A stretch of 64,000 bases of DNA, from contig JBFMDH010000007.1 of NCBI GenBank assembly GCA_040754075.1, positions 196,201 to 260,200 of the forward strand. Reading direction: 5' to 3'. Position 1 is the first letter of the stretch; each line of letters opens with the position of its first letter. This document shows, piece after piece, positions 34,921-44,549 of the stretch. Origin of the DNA: Acidobacteriota bacterium (GTDB lineage: Bacteria; Acidobacteriota; Blastocatellia; UBA7656). The notes below the pieces were generated by a model that saw nothing but the letters and a program-made list of their open reading frames with translations, was not told the DNA's origin and made no database searches. The translations under genes were made by a program, and so were the position numbers.

Positions 34921-35505
34921 ATGTTTTTGCAAAATATTTTAAACGAACAACTGAGCGGCGACACCATCGGTCAGATGAGTCAGACGCTGGGCGCCGACGA
35001 AAGCGCCGTCGGCAATGCCATTCAGGCAGCCTTACCGATGTTAATCGGGGCGCTTGCGCGCAACAGCGCCAATGAAGAAGGCGCGAATTCCCTGCACACG
35101 GCTTTATCCAATGACCATGATGGCGGCATCCTCGACAATATCCTCGGGGTTATCGCCGGTGGCGGCACGGATTCTTCGGCAGGCATTCTCGGACACATTT
35201 TCGGCGGCAGGCAACAATCGGTCGAACAGGGCATCAGCCAATCAAGCGGTCTGGATGCCGCAACCGTCGCCAGGTTGTTAATGATGCTTGCGCCAATCGT
35301 CATGGGCGCGCTTGGCAAGACGCAACGTCAACAAGGATTGGATGCACAAGGAGTCGCCGGTTTGCTTGACCAGGAAAGGCAGCAACAGGAGAGTTCGTCC
35401 CCTTTGATGGGCATGTTAGGTCAGTTGCTCGACCGTGACCACGATGGTTCCGCCGTAGATGATATTTTCGGAATGGTCGGTGGACTGTTAAAAAATCGCG
35501 GCTAG
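34921..35505 (+). CDS. DUF937 family protein
   Basis: A 194-residue protein of the DUF937 (YidB-like) family. GDTIGQMSQTLGADESAVGNAIQAALPMLIGALARNA-type repeats of small residues open the protein, and Gly/Asp-rich repeats (DHDGGILDNILG, then DRDHDGSAVDDIF) recur twice. Function is unknown; some members are secreted or associated with toxin-like regions, but no such context exists here. AAAGGAG directly before the ATG supports the start. A weak terminator hairpin lies at 35538-35564. Confidence 0.82.
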   Translation: MFLQNILNEQLSGDTIGQMSQTLGADESAVGNAIQAALPMLIGALARNSANEEGANSLHTALSNDHDGGILDNILGVIAGGGTDSSAGILGHIFGGRQQSVEQGISQSSGLDAATVARLLMMLAPIVMGALGKTQRQQGLDAQGVAGLLDQERQQQESSSPLMGMLGQLLDRDHDGSAVDDIFGMVGGLLKNRG

Positions 35506-35537
35506 TTTTTTATTTCAACAGGGAGACGAGAAAATAC

Positions 35538-35564
35538 AAGGGCTTGCAAAAACGCAGGCTTTTT
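35538..35564 (+). terminator. Weak candidate terminator after the DUF937 gene
   Basis: GCTTGC, an AAAAAC loop and GCAGGC (one G-T pair) are followed by TTTTT. Confidence 0.4.
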
Positions 35565-35632
35565 CCCTATGCGAAGTTGTGATTTTAATCTGGGGTTTCT
35601 CTCTCCCTCATCTTTTCTCTCAAAGCTTTTTT

Positions 35633-37171
35633 CTATTCGGGAGCCTCATTCAATCGTTCATACAACAACCGCTTCGCACCTGAACGCCAGTTTTCATTAA
35701 TGCCGATGCGATAGAGCGGAACCTCTTTTGAAATCGACTCGGCAATCAATTTTGTGGTGGCGTGGAATCGAAATAACGGCGCAACCAGATAAAGCAAGGG
35801 CGGCGCATCCTGTATTGCTAACCCTTTGAAGTAACCGCGCCGTTCAAAATCGCCGCGCCGCCTGTGCCAGTCAATGCGAATCCAGTAATCCAACCCTTGA
35901 AATGGAAATTCCGCATCTTCACTTATTTTCAGTTCAATCACCACCAATCGCCCTGTGCGGGTTGCGGTGAGTAAATCGATATATGAACGTTGTTCGCCGC
36001 GATAGGCAGGCACCTGCGAGTAGACAAATCGCCCATCCAGCGTCGGGTCAATCGCCGTGACCGCTTGGCGAAGGAGGGATTCCAGCCAGCGCTCGCCTTG
36101 CAGTCGAAACCGTAAATCATCAAACGCTCTGGCATCAGCGGTGCGCATGTGCGAAATCCCGGCGATTAACTCAAGCAATTCAGGGTAATTTTTATCCGAA
36201 AGTTTTTTCCTCGGCAACGATATGCCAAATTCGACTTTCAGTTTTTGCGGGGCAATCCGGGCAAAGGTTAATCCATGAATTGCGAGATATACCCAGCCAT
36301 TGCGCCGACGGGTGTCGATAGGTTGTAAAGTTTGCTCTTGAAGATTCGCCAAAAAGTTTTGCACCCCTTCGTTGAGCGGTTTACCGTGCGACCAATCGGC
36401 GCTTTGCGAAGCGCGTTTGAGGTTATCGAATAAGTCCGCCTGGGCAAATGAGGAAATGGGTTTGATCATTCGTTGTGATTCACCGATTTCAAAAAGCGAA
36501 ATCGGGATGCCTGCGATTTGCACGTAAACCAATCGTGAAGCAATCGTGAAGGCACGCCCCGCGGGAACCAATAACATCAACCGGTTGATGAGGTTTCCGG
36601 TTTGCCGTAAATGATCGAGCCAGATCAACCCGGCGCTCAGGGTTGCATCAACGTGAGAAGATGATTCGTTACTACCAATGGCGACGGCTGCATATCGCTG
36701 ATGGTTTTCTCTAATGAGCAACCGCGTGTGAATGCTTGAAAAATGCCGCGGGTCATTTCGCTGGGTGATCGTCTTGATAACTTTGAATTCGGGGAAATTC
36801 GCTTCAATTAAATCGCCAATCGATTGTGCAAATTCCTGTCGGGTTCCGGCAATTTCTCCCTGTTGATGGTGGCGTTGCATTTCAACTAAACACTCGACCC
36901 GACCCAGTTGTTTTGCGCATTGGAATCGTAAGGCATTTGGCGAGATTTCAGCGGACAAGATACGCCAGGAACGCGACCAGCCATCTCCCCAACTTGACAG
37001 GATTAACTTTCCAAAAAGCAGTTCAATCTGAGCCTGAGAATTTTTCATTTCTGCGATGAACCGCTGATTTTCATATAATTCAAAATCGCCTTCCAGGAGA
37101 AATTTTTCAACATCATATCTGATTTGCGCGAGGTCTTGAGTGGTGGTTTGAGGATACGGTTTTTCCATCAT
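35633..37171 (-). CDS. Large hypothetical protein with C-terminal PD-(D/E)XK-like domain
   Basis: A 512-residue soluble protein that I do not recognise as a whole. Near residue 400 it has SYIDLLTATRTGRLVVIELK, the Asp...E-x-K arrangement of PD-(D/E)XK nuclease cores, followed by YWIRIDWHRR. The first 300 residues are mixed alpha/beta without a helicase or ATPase motif. It could be a DNA-processing enzyme or a nuclease-fold protein without activity. It is transcribed away from tRNA-Ala with about 70 bp between. No methylase or defence gene is adjacent. Confidence 0.6.
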   Translation of the reverse strand: MMEKPYPQTTTQDLAQIRYDVEKFLLEGDFELYENQRFIAEMKNSQAQIELLFGKLILSSWGDGWSRSWRILSAEISPNALRFQCAKQLGRVECLVEMQRHHQQGEIAGTRQEFAQSIGDLIEANFPEFKVIKTITQRNDPRHFSSIHTRLLIRENHQRYAAVAIGSNESSSHVDATLSAGLIWLDHLRQTGNLINRLMLLVPAGRAFTIASRLVYVQIAGIPISLFEIGESQRMIKPISSFAQADLFDNLKRASQSADWSHGKPLNEGVQNFLANLQEQTLQPIDTRRRNGWVYLAIHGLTFARIAPQKLKVEFGISLPRKKLSDKNYPELLELIAGISHMRTADARAFDDLRFRLQGERWLESLLRQAVTAIDPTLDGRFVYSQVPAYRGEQRSYIDLLTATRTGRLVVIELKISEDAEFPFQGLDYWIRIDWHRRRGDFERRGYFKGLAIQDAPPLLYLVAPLFRFHATTKLIAESISKEVPLYRIGINENWRSGAKRLLYERLNEAPE

Positions 37172-37190
37172 GAAGATTTCAGGGTTATAG

Positions 37191-37220
37191 TTGACGCTGA
37201 GAAAGTCAATTTGTTACTAT
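37191..37220 (+). promoter_or_regulatory. Promoter of tRNA-Ala
   Basis: TTGACG at 37191-37196, an 18-bp spacer and TACTAT at 37215-37220, ending 24 bp before the tRNA. Confidence 0.65.
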
Positions 37221-37244
37221 CACGGTGCATTTGATAAATCAACT

Positions 37245-37317
37245 GGGGCTATAGCTCAGCTGGGAGAGCGCATGACTGGCAGTCATGAGGTCATCGGTTC
37301 GATCCCGATTAGCTCCA
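37245..37317 (+). tRNA. tRNA-Ala (GGC)
   Basis: Acceptor GGGGCTA pairs with TAGCTCC. The D arm is GCTCAGCTGGGAGAGC, the anticodon loop CTGGCAG between CATGA and TCATG gives GGC, and the T arm is ATCGG-TTCGATC-CCGAT. CCA is not encoded. Confidence 0.96.
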
Positions 37318-37332
37318 CTTTAATAATCAACA

Positions 37333-37363
37333 AGTAAAGGCTACCGAATCGGTAGCCTTTACT
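37333..37363. terminator. Terminator after tRNA-Ala
   Basis: A perfect 15-bp stem starting AGTAAAGGCTACCGA with a one-base loop, followed by GTTTTAAT. Confidence 0.75.
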
Positions 37364-37450
37364 GTTTTAATAAGCCTCATACTGATTTTTTTTCTGAACG
37401 ATCTTTTTAATCATTGCCGGTCGCTGAGATAATGAGTAAAAACGGATGCT

Positions 37451-37577
37451 TATAGCCGTTTGCAAAACGATTTACTCATGTTGAGGAAGCAGTCTTTGAC
37501 CGCGTTTCCCGTCATACGCAGTCAAAGACCGCTTCCTCAACAGCGGCTGAGTAAACTCAATCGCAAACCGCTCTAAT
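37451..37577. repeat. Palindromic repeat element, copy A (MITE-like)
   Basis: The left part TATAGCCGTTTGC with TTTACTCATGTTGAGGAAGC and GTCTTTGACCGCG is mirrored after an 11-bp loop by GCAGTCAAAGACCGC, TTCCTCAA, GAGTAAACTC and GCAAACCGCTCTA. The whole could fold into one long imperfect hairpin. A shorter related copy is at 43494-43587. Confidence 0.7.
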
Positions 37578-37597
37578 AGCGGCACGGTTCTCAAGCC

Positions 37598-37954
37598 CTA
37601 TCTGGTGTATTTATCGGCACCTAAAAAATGCAGTGACACATAGGGTTCATCACCGATTACCCAGCTGTCATGGGCAATCGGCGGAATATAAAAAACGGTT
37701 CCGGGTTCAAGTTCATGCACTTCGCCATTTTGCATCGCAGCCGTGGCTTTGCCGTAGAGCACCATTCCAAGATGCTCTACTTCACAAAACGGCGTACCCG
37801 CTATAGGACTGACATCTATTGACCATTTCCATCCCGGCTCATAGGTTGCCTTACCAATCGTCATGCCACCGATATGGATAATTTCAAATCGGCCTTTCTC
37901 AAAGTGGCGCACTTCATCCGGGTGTTCAAATTTTTTTAATATTACCTCAAGCAT
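37598..37954 (-). CDS. Small cupin-domain protein
   Basis: A 118-residue single cupin. The beta-barrel contains EVEHLGMVLYGKATAAMQNGE, ELEPGTVFYIPPIAHDSWV and the end strand YVSLHFLGAD, matching the two cupin motifs; His in VEHLG and His in AHDSW could bind a metal, though the first motif is not canonical. Enzyme activity is not predictable; small cupins are often sugar isomerases, dioxygenases or binding proteins. AAAGGAGAGG just upstream of the ATG gives a strong start. The adjacent repeat element ends 21 bp past its stop. Confidence 0.8.
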   Translation of the reverse strand: MLEVILKKFEHPDEVRHFEKGRFEIIHIGGMTIGKATYEPGWKWSIDVSPIAGTPFCEVEHLGMVLYGKATAAMQNGEVHELEPGTVFYIPPIAHDSWVIGDEPYVSLHFLGADKYTR

Positions 37955-38300
37955 GGGAAGCCTCTCCTTTATCGCAATCCTTGTTCGTGAATCCAGGTTG
38001 GATTATGCCTGACGCATTTTAGGTTTATCCAAACAATTTCCAGTTTTCTCCAGGGTTAGGCATCTCGCGGACGTTTCCCTTTTATCGAAGGTTAGATTTT
38101 GGAATTGAATTTTTCGGCGTGAATCACGGCAAATAATTGCAAGGTTAAACAGGGGGAAACCGTTTTGCTTTGGTCTGGCAAACTGTCATTAGAAAATTGC
38201 CCGCAATGCAGGGATTGATAAAACCTAAATGAGATTTATCAACTGCACCGCTAAAAGCTTGGGGTTTAAAGTCAGCCGAGACATTTTTTATGCGCCCGGC
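37955..38300. other. 346-bp intergenic region
   Basis: Between the cupin gene and the end of the hybrid kinase, both on the minus strand. No ORF, hairpin with T run or repeat was recognised here. Confidence 0.4.
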
Positions 38301-40070
38301 TTATGACGCAATCGAATTGGTTTTCCCCTTCAAAACGTCACGCACTTTGCGCATCAATTCGCCGGGCAAAAACGGTTTCTGCAAAAATGCCAACCCCTCT
38401 TTCAACACCCGGTTCAATACCACTGCGTCATCCGTGTAACCGGAAACATAAAGCACTTTGATATCCGGTCGGGTTTTGACGACCTCATCGGCTAAATACC
38501 TGCCGTTCATGTAAGGCATGACGACATCGGTTAATAACAGGTTGATGGTTCCGGGATGGGTTTTAGCGATATGTAACGCTTCGACCGTATGATTGGCAAC
38601 CAGCATGGTATAACCGCTGGCTTCCAGAATTTCGCGGGTCAATTCCCTAACCGCAACATCATCTTCCACAAGTAAAATCGTCCCCGAACCATTTTGCGGC
38701 GTCGAACGGATTGCCGCCTGCCGCTCCTGTTCTCTTTGAATCGCGGCAACCGGAAAGAAAATCTTAAATACGGTTCCCTGACCGCATTCACTATCGACTT
38801 CGATAAATCCGTTTACCTGTTTGACGATTCCATAAACTGTCGATAGCCCAAGCCCTGTGCCTTTGCCTAAATCTTTGGTGGTAAAAAACGGCTCAAAAAT
38901 GCGCTTCAATGTCGCTTTTTCCATGCCCATGCCGGTATCAGCAATCTCTAAAACCACATACCTGCCAGCCTCAACCTGAAACGATTCCTTCACATAATTT
39001 TCCGTAATCATCAGGTCGTAAGTTTTAATCGTCAAATGACCGCCTTCGGGCATAGCATCACGCGCATTGACTGCCAGGTTCATAATCACCTGTTCAATCT
39101 GTCCGGGGTCAGCAAAAATGTTCACCAGATTTTCTTTGGGATTGATATGCAATTCAACATCTTCGCCAATCAATCTGCGCAACATCTTTCCCATCTCAGC
39201 AAGCAACGTATTGATGTCGATGACTTTGGGTTGGACGATCTGTTTTCGGCTGAACATCAGCAGTTGTCTGGTGAGTGAAGTCGCGCGTTGACCGGCTTTT
39301 TCAATCTCAACGATGTGTTTTCGATTCGGGTCGCTGCTATCAACCCGGCTCAATATCAACTGACTGTAGCCGATCACCGTGGTCAGCAGGTTGTTAAAAT
39401 CATGCGCTACGCCGCCTGCCAGCACCCCCAAGGCTTCCATCTTTTGCGATTGCCGGAACTGGTCTTCCAATGACCGGCGTTCACTAATATCTTCGGCTAT
39501 AGTCTGGAGGATTTCCTCGTTATCATCAGGCGAATAAAACGCCATTGCGCTCAGTCGTACAGTCAAGGTTTTCCCGTTGGGGTTCTGCCAATCAACTTCA
39601 AAGCCTTGTACTTTTTGTTGTGATTGACAGATTTCGAGCAATCGTTTGTGGTCGTCCGGGTTGCAATAAATATCCTGCAATTTCACCTTCATTAAGGCTT
39701 CACCGGATTCATATCCCAACATATCAACCAACGCAGGATTAACGGAAATAAACCTGCCATCAAAGGTTGTTAGAAAAATACCGTAAAGCGCATTCTCATA
39801 AATCGAACGGTAGCGCTCTTCGGCTTGCGCCAGCGCCTTTTGCGTCGCTTGTTGTTTGGCATTAGCCTGTTTGAGAACTAAAAACAGGACGAGTCCGGTG
39901 ATGCCGACAAACAACAGCCCCTTGCTAATTTCAATCATTTTATTCGACCAGATTTCATTCGCTAAAACGCCGTGAACCATGTCGGAGAGAATAATCCATA
40001 AACCTCCAATCATTAGATAAATGATTAGTATTTTCGCTGGCGAAAAAGAATTTTTAATGTATCCAGTCAT
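38301..40070 (-). CDS. Membrane hybrid sensor histidine kinase (PAS-HisKA-HATPase-REC)
   Basis: A 589-residue kinase. Two membrane segments (about 13-33 and 47-67) enclose a short external loop of about 15 residues, so sensing is more likely through the membrane or the PAS domain (about 82-200) than by a large periplasmic domain. His223 in [13 protein letters not shown] is the phosphoacceptor, the N box is VIMNLAVNARDAMPEGG, the G boxes DTGMGM and GKGTGLGLSTVYG, and the C-terminal receiver has Asp515 in LLTDVVMPYMNG. The kinase core closely matches the hybrid kinase at 4555, suggesting a paralogous family. No cognate regulator is adjacent. Confidence 0.92.
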   Translation of the reverse strand: MTGYIKNSFSPAKILIIYLMIGGLWIILSDMVHGVLANEIWSNKMIEISKGLLFVGITGLVLFLVLKQANAKQQATQKALAQAEERYRSIYENALYGIFLTTFDGRFISVNPALVDMLGYESGEALMKVKLQDIYCNPDDHKRLLEICQSQQKVQGFEVDWQNPNGKTLTVRLSAMAFYSPDDNEEILQTIAEDISERRSLEDQFRQSQKMEALGVLAGGVAHDFNNLLTTVIGYSQLILSRVDSSDPNRKHIVEIEKAGQRATSLTRQLLMFSRKQIVQPKVIDINTLLAEMGKMLRRLIGEDVELHINPKENLVNIFADPGQIEQVIMNLAVNARDAMPEGGHLTIKTYDLMITENYVKESFQVEAGRYVVLEIADTGMGMEKATLKRIFEPFFTTKDLGKGTGLGLSTVYGIVKQVNGFIEVDSECGQGTVFKIFFPVAAIQREQERQAAIRSTPQNGSGTILLVEDDVAVRELTREILEASGYTMLVANHTVEALHIAKTHPGTINLLLTDVVMPYMNGRYLADEVVKTRPDIKVLYVSGYTDDAVVLNRVLKEGLAFLQKPFLPGELMRKVRDVLKGKTNSIAS

Positions 40071-40398
40071 ACCGGTATCCCACTTTTAAGTTTGGAGGCG
40101 TGAGGCTAGGCAAGTACACAACACCCATCAACTTACGAAAAAATTGAAATGGAAGCCTGTGGGGAGTTATTCGTTTTATAATTTATCAGCGGAAATGCAG
40201 ATTGCTTGTTCGATGTTTAGTGATGAGCGGAGGTCGATCCATCATTAGACCAGCAACAGATTAACAACCAAAGAAACCAACTTTATTAATCTGCATTCCA
40301 AAAACCTATTCAAACACAACTGTGAAATAGAAAATCTTAAAATTTCACAATTGGTTCTCGATTTCCCCAAATATCTAGGTTCTTTTTAATCCTTCCGA
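40071..40398. other. 328-bp intergenic region
   Basis: AT-rich stretch upstream of the hybrid kinase and downstream of the secreted protein gene. No gene or clear hairpin terminator was recognised. Confidence 0.4.
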
Positions 40399-41622
40399 TT
40401 AAAAATTGCAAGACTGATTACAGAAAAACGGCTGGCTGGGAGTTTCCCCTGGATTGACAATCACAATCGCTCCCGGCAATCCATTACACATACGCCCTTT
40501 GGCAATAATGGTTGAAAAACCTCCTACAACAGTATCCGGGTCTTTGAATTTTAATTTTTTGGGACTCACACCGCCGACGGTTATCTGCGCGTTAGCCTGA
40601 AAGCGGATTCCTTTGATAATCAAACTCAAGGCTCCGGTTTCACTGCGTTCCAAACGGCACTGGTTAATGATGGCTACAGGTGGTGCGGAATCTCCTTCAC
40701 CGGGAGTTGTCTGGGTATTTCCACAGGTAAACGTAACCTGCACACCCTGTTCATTGCCGAGCGGACAGTTGGCAGGAGTTCCCGGAGGCAAACTCGTCAA
40801 ATTGCGGCTTGTTCCATTTGGTCCCGTCACATAAATCAAAAATTTCTTTCCGGCATTGGCGTTGCCAAAAGCGAATAACCCATCAATCAAATTTGGCGTC
40901 AGCACCACGAAGCGTTTGGCTTGAATAATATTACCCGGATTGCCGACTTCAACGGCGTACACGTCCGTGACATTGATCGTCGTTCCGGTTGAATAGCTTA
41001 CCTCGCCCGCGCTATCCGTCGAAGCCACAAACGGCAGACTGAAACACGAACCGGGAATCTGAATATTCTGTTCAATCGCGCAATCGCCGCCAGAAGGTGT
41101 AGCCGATACCACAACCGGCGCGCGTATGCCGACATCTATCGGACAAGTGGTCTTTTGCGTGTAATCACCAAAGATATTGTCATCACTCGCATTCACTTTT
41201 TTAACCAGCGTGAGGCTGACCACGCCGCCGCAACAGGCAAACGGGAAAGCCGTTCCCGGCAATTGCGGACTGAGCGCAGGAATCGTCACCTGGGTGAGCA
41301 GACTGTTGACGTGGTTTATATCTTTGAGCGCAATGGTAAAATCCTCTATGCCATCGCCGTTGCTGTCGCAGGAAATAAATCCGCCATTGGGAAAAAACGG
41401 ACAGCTCACGATGTTCAACTTTACATCGCAAAGCGCATTGATAATGCCACGAGTTGAATCCGGTGAAACCGCTGGCTGATTGGGCGCGACATTGACGGTT
41501 CCCGCCGGAAGAATGATTAAGGATGAATCCGGCGCAACCGTTTGTCCATAACTTTGTAAAGTGGAAATACCGAGAACTGAAAAAACCAAACCGAATAGGA
41601 TGATAGCGACTTTACTTCTCAT
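40399..41622 (-). CDS. Secreted hypothetical protein
   Basis: A 407-residue exported protein with a signal peptide (KVAIILFGLVFSVLGISTLQ, cleavage near residue 27). The mature part is Pro/Gly/Asn-rich and beta-strand in character, with several Cys residues (for example NALCDVKLNIVSCPFFPNGG and FACCGG) that may form disulfides. The last 90 residues (IKGIRFQANAQITVGGVSPKKLKF) look like an IPT/TIG-like immunoglobulin fold. The ATG at 41622 has GGAG nine bases upstream and starts the signal peptide; an in-frame TTG lies five codons earlier. A surface or matrix protein is plausible, but function is unknown. Confidence 0.72.
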   Translation of the reverse strand: MRSKVAIILFGLVFSVLGISTLQSYGQTVAPDSSLIILPAGTVNVAPNQPAVSPDSTRGIINALCDVKLNIVSCPFFPNGGFISCDSNGDGIEDFTIALKDINHVNSLLTQVTIPALSPQLPGTAFPFACCGGVVSLTLVKKVNASDDNIFGDYTQKTTCPIDVGIRAPVVVSATPSGGDCAIEQNIQIPGSCFSLPFVASTDSAGEVSYSTGTTINVTDVYAVEVGNPGNIIQAKRFVVLTPNLIDGLFAFGNANAGKKFLIYVTGPNGTSRNLTSLPPGTPANCPLGNEQGVQVTFTCGNTQTTPGEGDSAPPVAIINQCRLERSETGALSLIIKGIRFQANAQITVGGVSPKKLKFKDPDTVVGGFSTIIAKGRMCNGLPGAIVIVNPGETPSQPFFCNQSCNF

Positions 41623-41720
41623 ATTATGAATCTCCAAATTTTCGGTGAGCCGCGCGCATAGACTATGCCATAAAATTCCTCGGTTTGCGATAATTCATTT
41701 CCATCTAAAAACGGAATATT

Positions 41721-42230
41721 ATGAAATCATCAACTCAACTCATCGACGCCCTGCGCGATAAAACCCTTGAACAAATCGAACGTCTCGATTCGCTCATTGT
41801 CAAAATCCCTGACGACAAACCGGAATGGCAGCCTGTCGATTCGACATTGCCCTTGACCGATTTACTCGGTCATTTGCTCGAATGCCTGGCTGGTTTTTGT
41901 GCTGTGCTGTATGCCCTCCGCCCGCGCCAGTTATCGCACTTTCCACATTTAAGAGCGCTTCCGGTCAATCAACCGCGCAAAGCAACCGACGCGCGACAGT
42001 TAATGGAAATCTATCGTCAACACCTCGAACAAGGTTTTGCATTGCTCACCGATGATGATTTATCCATCAAAGTATCCACGGTTTTTGTTCCCGCAGGCGA
42101 AAGCGTTTTGACCTTACTGCTCGGCAATCTCGAACATCTGCTCAACCACAAGTACCAACTGTTTTTCTATTTGAAAATGCTTGGCGTAGCGGTTGCTTCT
42201 CAAGACCTTTATCAATTTCGCGGGGAATGA
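41721..42230 (+). CDS. DinB-family protein
   Basis: A 169-residue four-helix-bundle protein resembling the DinB/YfiT superfamily. LLGHLLECLAGF and NLEHLLNHKYQLFFYLKMLG carry histidines at positions where the family binds a divalent metal. Members include thiol-dependent S-transferases and many of unknown role. The ORF lies between the divergent secreted protein gene and the convergent hisI. It is an independent transcript and has no evident link to histidine synthesis. Confidence 0.75.
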   Translation: MKSSTQLIDALRDKTLEQIERLDSLIVKIPDDKPEWQPVDSTLPLTDLLGHLLECLAGFCAVLYALRPRQLSHFPHLRALPVNQPRKATDARQLMEIYRQHLEQGFALLTDDDLSIKVSTVFVPAGESVLTLLLGNLEHLLNHKYQLFFYLKMLGVAVASQDLYQFRGE

Positions 42231-42238
42231 ACCGATGG

Positions 42239-42568
42239 CTATTTCAACTTTGTAAAAAAACAACTGGGTTCGCCGGTGTGACAGGCTGGACCCGCAGGTT
42301 CGACCTGGATTAACAACGTATCGCCATCGCAATCAATGCGAATTGCAACGACGCGCTGGGTGTTGCCGGAGGTTGCGCCTTTGTGCCAGAGTTCACCACG
42401 CGAACGGCTCCAAAACCAGGTCTCTGCGGTTTCAAGAGTTTTGGCAAGCGACGCGGCATTCATATAAGCCATCATTAAAACCTCGCCGCTCGCGGCGTCC
42501 TGCACGATTGCCGGCACCAAGCCGCGCTCGTCAAATTGCACTGCGGTTATCAGATCATCAGTCATCAT
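42239..42568 (-). CDS. hisI: Phosphoribosyl-AMP cyclohydrolase HisI
   Basis: A 109-residue enzyme that opens the adenine ring of phosphoribosyl-AMP in histidine synthesis. The zinc ligands and catalytic residues are in [34 protein letters not shown] and [13 protein letters not shown]. It is the single-domain HisI type; the HisE pyrophosphohydrolase domain usually fused behind it is absent and no separate hisE is in the window. It lies alone, separated from hisF by the plus-strand DUF2911 gene. Two in-frame ATGs (42568, 42565) are possible starts. Confidence 0.94.
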   Translation of the reverse strand: MMTDDLITAVQFDERGLVPAIVQDAASGEVLMMAYMNAASLAKTLETAETWFWSRSRGELWHKGATSGNTQRVVAIRIDCDGDTLLIQVEPAGPACHTGEPSCFFTKLK

Positions 42569-42775
42569 CTATCACTCACCCTCCGGGCGATTTGTAAAAA
42601 GATGTTAAAAATCCAGGTTGTGCAACCTTCTATCTTTAGTAACCGTTTCCTACACCGTAAAATTCATGTCGTTTTTTGAGTTTGACAGCGGAACCTGATG
42701 CAGCTTGTATTAACCATTTCCTGCAAGCAAACTTATTGCCCGAATATCTAAACAGAAAATAGGAGGATTGCGAAA

Positions 42776-43375
42776 TTGAAATTTCTCAACTTAGTGTTTG
42801 CAGTCGTTTTATGCGCCGCTGCCGCCTTCGCGCAAAGCGGTAAACCCGAGGTGCAGGCTTTTGGCGGCTTGCTCCCCGATGAACGCGGCAACACCCGTGT
42901 GCTTTACTGGCACTCGGTTAAAAATGTTCCCCTCGGACAGTTTGCCATTGATTACGGTCGCCCGCTCTGGAAAAAAGCCTATGACCTGGGATTTGACGCC
43001 ACCACCAAAGGCAAAACCTGGCGTTTCGGTAACAATTTCTGGACAACCCTCGACACCGCGCTGCCTTTGAAAATCAACGGCAAAGATGTCGCGCCAGGAT
43101 TTTATTATCTGGGACTGAGTCGTTCAGCCGATGGCGCAACCTGGAATCTGGTCTTCATTGACCCGGCAAAAGCCCGCCAAGCCGGACTCGATGCGTTTAT
43201 GATTGATAAAGCGCCGGTTGAATTTTCGGTGCCGATTAAATTTGAAAAAGTAACTGATTCAATCGAAAAACTGACCGTCGTCTTACTCGCCTCAAAAGAC
43301 AACATCAAAGACGTGACATTGAAAATCAACTGGGGAACCTTACAACTCACTGCCCCGATTCAAGTCATTATGTAG
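42776..43375 (+). CDS. DUF2911 family secreted protein
   Basis: A 199-residue exported protein of the DUF2911 family. It begins with TTG, supported by a strong AGGAGG nine bases upstream, and a signal peptide (FLNLVFAVVLCAAAAFAQ). The mature domain includes IDYGRPLWKKAYDLG, FWTTLDTALPLKINGKDVAPGFYYLGLSRS and NWGTLQLTAPI, typical of these beta-rich proteins common in Bacteroidota and Acidobacteriota. The reaction or ligand is unknown. It is a single gene with a terminator at 43415-43455. Confidence 0.82.
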   Translation: MKFLNLVFAVVLCAAAAFAQSGKPEVQAFGGLLPDERGNTRVLYWHSVKNVPLGQFAIDYGRPLWKKAYDLGFDATTKGKTWRFGNNFWTTLDTALPLKINGKDVAPGFYYLGLSRSADGATWNLVFIDPAKARQAGLDAFMIDKAPVEFSVPIKFEKVTDSIEKLTVVLLASKDNIKDVTLKINWGTLQLTAPIQVIM

Positions 43376-43414
43376 TTGGCAACTGAAGGCAGGTTGGAGC
43401 TTTTGCTAAAAACA

Positions 43415-43455
43415 AAAGGCAAATGGTGAACGATAGGCTCTCACCATTTGCCTTT
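43415..43455 (+). terminator. Terminator after the DUF2911 gene
   Basis: A perfect 15-bp stem (43415-43429 with 43441-43455), starting AAAGGCAAATGGTGA, with an 11-nt loop. Confidence 0.7.
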
Positions 43456-43493
43456 ATCATCTGAATCATCTACCCGACCATCAATAAATCACT

Positions 43494-43587
43494 GTAGCGG
43501 TTTGCAAATAAGTTTACTCAGTCTTCGTTGAGAGAGCGGTCAAAGACTGCTTGGTCAACCTCAGTAAATCGTTTATAAACCGCTATA
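43494..43587. repeat. Palindromic repeat element, copy B (MITE-like)
   Basis: It starts GTAGCGGTTTGCAAA and ends TTTATAAACCGCTATA, with inner blocks GTTTACTCAG, GCGGTCAAAGACTGC and CTCAGTAAATCG shared with copy A at 37451-37577. It lies just beyond the hisF stop. Confidence 0.7.
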
Positions 43588-43619
43588 GGGTTATCAACGG
43601 CTGCCCGATGAATAATCAA

Positions 43620-44543
<924 letters not shown>

Positions 44544-44549
44544 AGTTGG

